A stretch of DNA of 6,477 bases from contig JAIOTM010000387.1 in the NCBI GenBank assembly GCA_021106755.1, forward strand, positions 1-6,477, read 5' to 3'. A program made the position numbers and the translations under genes. This stretch comes from Candidatus Cloacimonadota bacterium (lineage in GTDB: Bacteria; Cloacimonadota; Cloacimonadia; Cloacimonadales; JAIOQZ01). Shown here one piece after another: positions 5,029 to 6,477 of this stretch. The notes below the pieces were generated by a model that saw only the letters and a list, made by a program, of their open reading frames with translations, ran no database searches and was not told the DNA's origin. Numbering within the stretch: the stretch's first letter is position 1; each line of letters starts with the position of its first letter.

Positions 5029-6477
5029 TTATTTTATTAGAATCATTTTGTTGATTATACGTGTATTCTTCTGCGAAATTCGGTAGAAATATACACCTGA
5101 TGCCGCAGGTTTGCCTTTACAATCCGCACCTGACCATGTAACTTTATGCAACCCGGCTTTCTGCTCTCCACTTACAAGTGTATCAAGCAATCTGCCCCGT
5201 ATATTGAATATCTCAACCAAGACAACTCCCCGCTGTGGGAGATTATATTCGATAACCGTCTCAGGGTTGAACGGATTGGGATAATTTATCGCCGAAAGCA
5301 CTTCCGGCACGGGAATATCCTCATCATCGTTATCAACACCAAATCCGGTAACGCGAACATTGTCAAGGGCAACAAGGTCGCCATCGTTCCCTACATATTG
5401 GAATCCGATGCGAACCGGTGTCCGTCCTATATATGGACTCAAATCAACAGATGTGTACCGCCACCCCCAGGATTCATCATCGTCCACGGCAGACCACAGA
5501 GGTATCCAGCTTTGCCCGTTATCCAGAGTAAGTTTCGCGTATAAACGCGCGTTTTCAAGCCAGTCGGTGCTGTACCCGGCCCAGAATGTGAGTGTGGCAG
5601 TGTCGCTCATTAAATTTAGTTGGGGAGTAATCAGCCATTCGTCTTGATCTTCCGCTACCCAGGGACAGTATGCCGACCAGATACTTGTCGGGTCTATTTC
5701 GTGAAAAGGTTGTGTATTATGGTTTTGTTGCGTCCATGTTTCCGATGCGTGGGTTTGCACATGGTTCCATCCTGTTGGTGGGAAAGATGTGTCGAAACCT
5801 TCGCTGAGAATCTCCAGCGGATCACTGCTACCAACCCGAAGCTCGAAATCATCGATATAGAGCTTATCTCTGTCCTGCGAGACAGCCTGAATACCAATGT
5901 AAACAGTGTTGCCTTCCCAATTGGCAAGATCGTAGGAGTAGTGAGTCCAGGTATCCGGTACAACAATATTCTGAGATAACGGGGTTGTTAAATCCGTTGG
6001 CTGATAGCCGATTTCGGAAAGAAAAAGGTTAATCATTTCAGGATAACCCGGTGCGGATTTAGCCCAAAAGGAAAAAGTCGATTGGGCACGAACGTTAATC
6101 TTCGGAGTTACAAACCAGTCATCGTGCGGGAGATTAGGATTAGATTCCAGAATCAGAGAAAATTCGCCGGAATGTGCTTCGGCGGACGAGAAAAGCTTAG
6201 TCCACCTATAAGAATCGTCATTATTATCGAAAATATGGAAAACTGCCGGAATAGATTCTTCTAACGAGACAAAAAAGTTCTCAAAACTATAAGCATCGCT
6301 GTAGGCTTCCATCATAGGTTTCCACTGCCGTTCGGCGGCAAAGGCACAGACAGGAGCTTCGTAATCTAACCATTGTTCATCCATCCAGCGGTGAAAATAA
6401 ACATTAAAACCGTGCGTTTCACCATCAAAATCCCCTGTTGCCTGAGCAGTAATAGTAGCATTACCAATAGCGGTGAG
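5029..6477 (-). CDS. Secreted protein with two choice-of-anchor J (cleaved-adhesin-like) domains and a type IX-style sorting domain, 5' end beyond window
   Basis: The frame is open to the right edge: an ATG at 6382-6384 exists, but 31 further in-frame codons without a stop precede it (fragment starts LTAIGNATITAQ), no RBS or signal peptide is seen there, and the true start lies outside the window. Visible fragment 482 residues. The first about 60 residues belong to an unrecognised upstream domain (FNVYFHRWMDEQWLDY). Next come two choice-of-anchor J / cleaved-adhesin-type beta-sandwich domains (about 64-216 and 223-380), each with DDWFVTPKIN- or DEWLITPQLN-type motifs, a TFxFWA strand and a final LYIDDFELRVG or VALDNVRVTG strand. 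An acidic linker (DNDDEDIPVP) leads into the sorting domain (about 398-482: NYPNPFNPETVIEY, NIRGRLLDTL, ASGVYFYRI, ending KMILIK). These anchor domains are often found on surface proteases and adhesins, but no catalytic part is visible. It heads the operon with the 701-residue surface protein 12 nt downstream. Confidence 0.86.
   Translation of the reverse strand, partial: LTAIGNATITAQATGDFDGETHGFNVYFHRWMDEQWLDYEAPVCAFAAERQWKPMMEAYSDAYSFENFFVSLEESIPAVFHIFDNNDDSYRWTKLFSSAEAHSGEFSLILESNPNLPHDDWFVTPKINVRAQSTFSFWAKSAPGYPEMINLFLSEIGYQPTDLTTPLSQNIVVPDTWTHYSYDLANWEGNTVYIGIQAVSQDRDKLYIDDFELRVGSSDPLEILSEGFDTSFPPTGWNHVQTHASETWTQQNHNTQPFHEIDPTSIWSAYCPWVAEDQDEWLITPQLNLMSDTATLTFWAGYSTDWLENARLYAKLTLDNGQSWIPLWSAVDDDESWGWRYTSVDLSPYIGRTPVRIGFQYVGNDGDLVALDNVRVTGFGVDNDDEDIPVPEVLSAINYPNPFNPETVIEYNLPQRGVVLVEIFNIRGRLLDTLVSGEQKAGLHKVTWSGADCKGKPAASGVYFYRISQKNTRIINKMILIK

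Noticed and set aside
5146..5979. Three overlapping plus-strand open frames (132, 95 and 119 codons) opposite the surface-protein gene
   Set aside because: They overlap each other in different frames, lack RBSs and sit antisense to clear anchor J and sorting-domain coding sequence; shadows of that gene.

Overview
The window reads as chromosomal DNA from an uncultured member of the FCB group, most likely Candidatus Cloacimonadota or a close relative. The main evidence is two large secreted proteins with the C-terminal tail YPNPFNP(E/T)T...GxxVKTL...G.H...W.G.D..GK..ASGVYxYxx...K(L/M)xLxK. This tail is the FlgD-like/type IX sorting-domain style of Cloacimonadota, Marinimicrobia, Latescibacterota and related phyla. 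Taxonomy is inferred from protein style only; there is no rRNA or other marker in the window.

Layout: (1) 1-855, minus strand: the first 285 codons of a tyrosyl-tRNA synthetase (tyrS), cut off by the left edge. (2) 856-1062: a 207-bp divergent intergenic region with a likely promoter on each strand. (3) 1063-2907, plus strand: a two-gene unit with only 3 nt between genes. The first encodes a 422-aa ABC-type AAA ATPase of the RloA/AbiLi (AAA_15/AAA_21) type and the second a 190-aa RloB-family protein (AbiLii-like). (4) 2911-6477, minus strand: two adjacent genes for large secreted multidomain surface proteins, 12 nt apart and so probably one operon. It runs tail-to-tail into rloB with 3 nt between stop codons. 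The upstream gene is cut by the right edge and its start is outside the window.

Working together: RloA and RloB are a paired unit with a single likely promoter, coupled translation and the conserved motifs of both families. The nearest named analogues are the Lactococcus abortive-infection pair AbiLi/AbiLii and the RloA/RloB genes linked to some type I restriction loci. No restriction or modification gene is visible here, so the pair appears to be a stand-alone candidate phage-defence cassette between a housekeeping gene and a surface-protein operon. By eye it is AT-richer than its neighbours, which fits horizontal acquisition. The surface proteins carry adhesin-like, carboxypeptidase-regulatory-like and fibronectin-like modules and are expected to be exported and attached to the cell surface or released. 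No tRNA, rRNA, CRISPR array, insertion sequence or convincing rho-independent terminator was seen.
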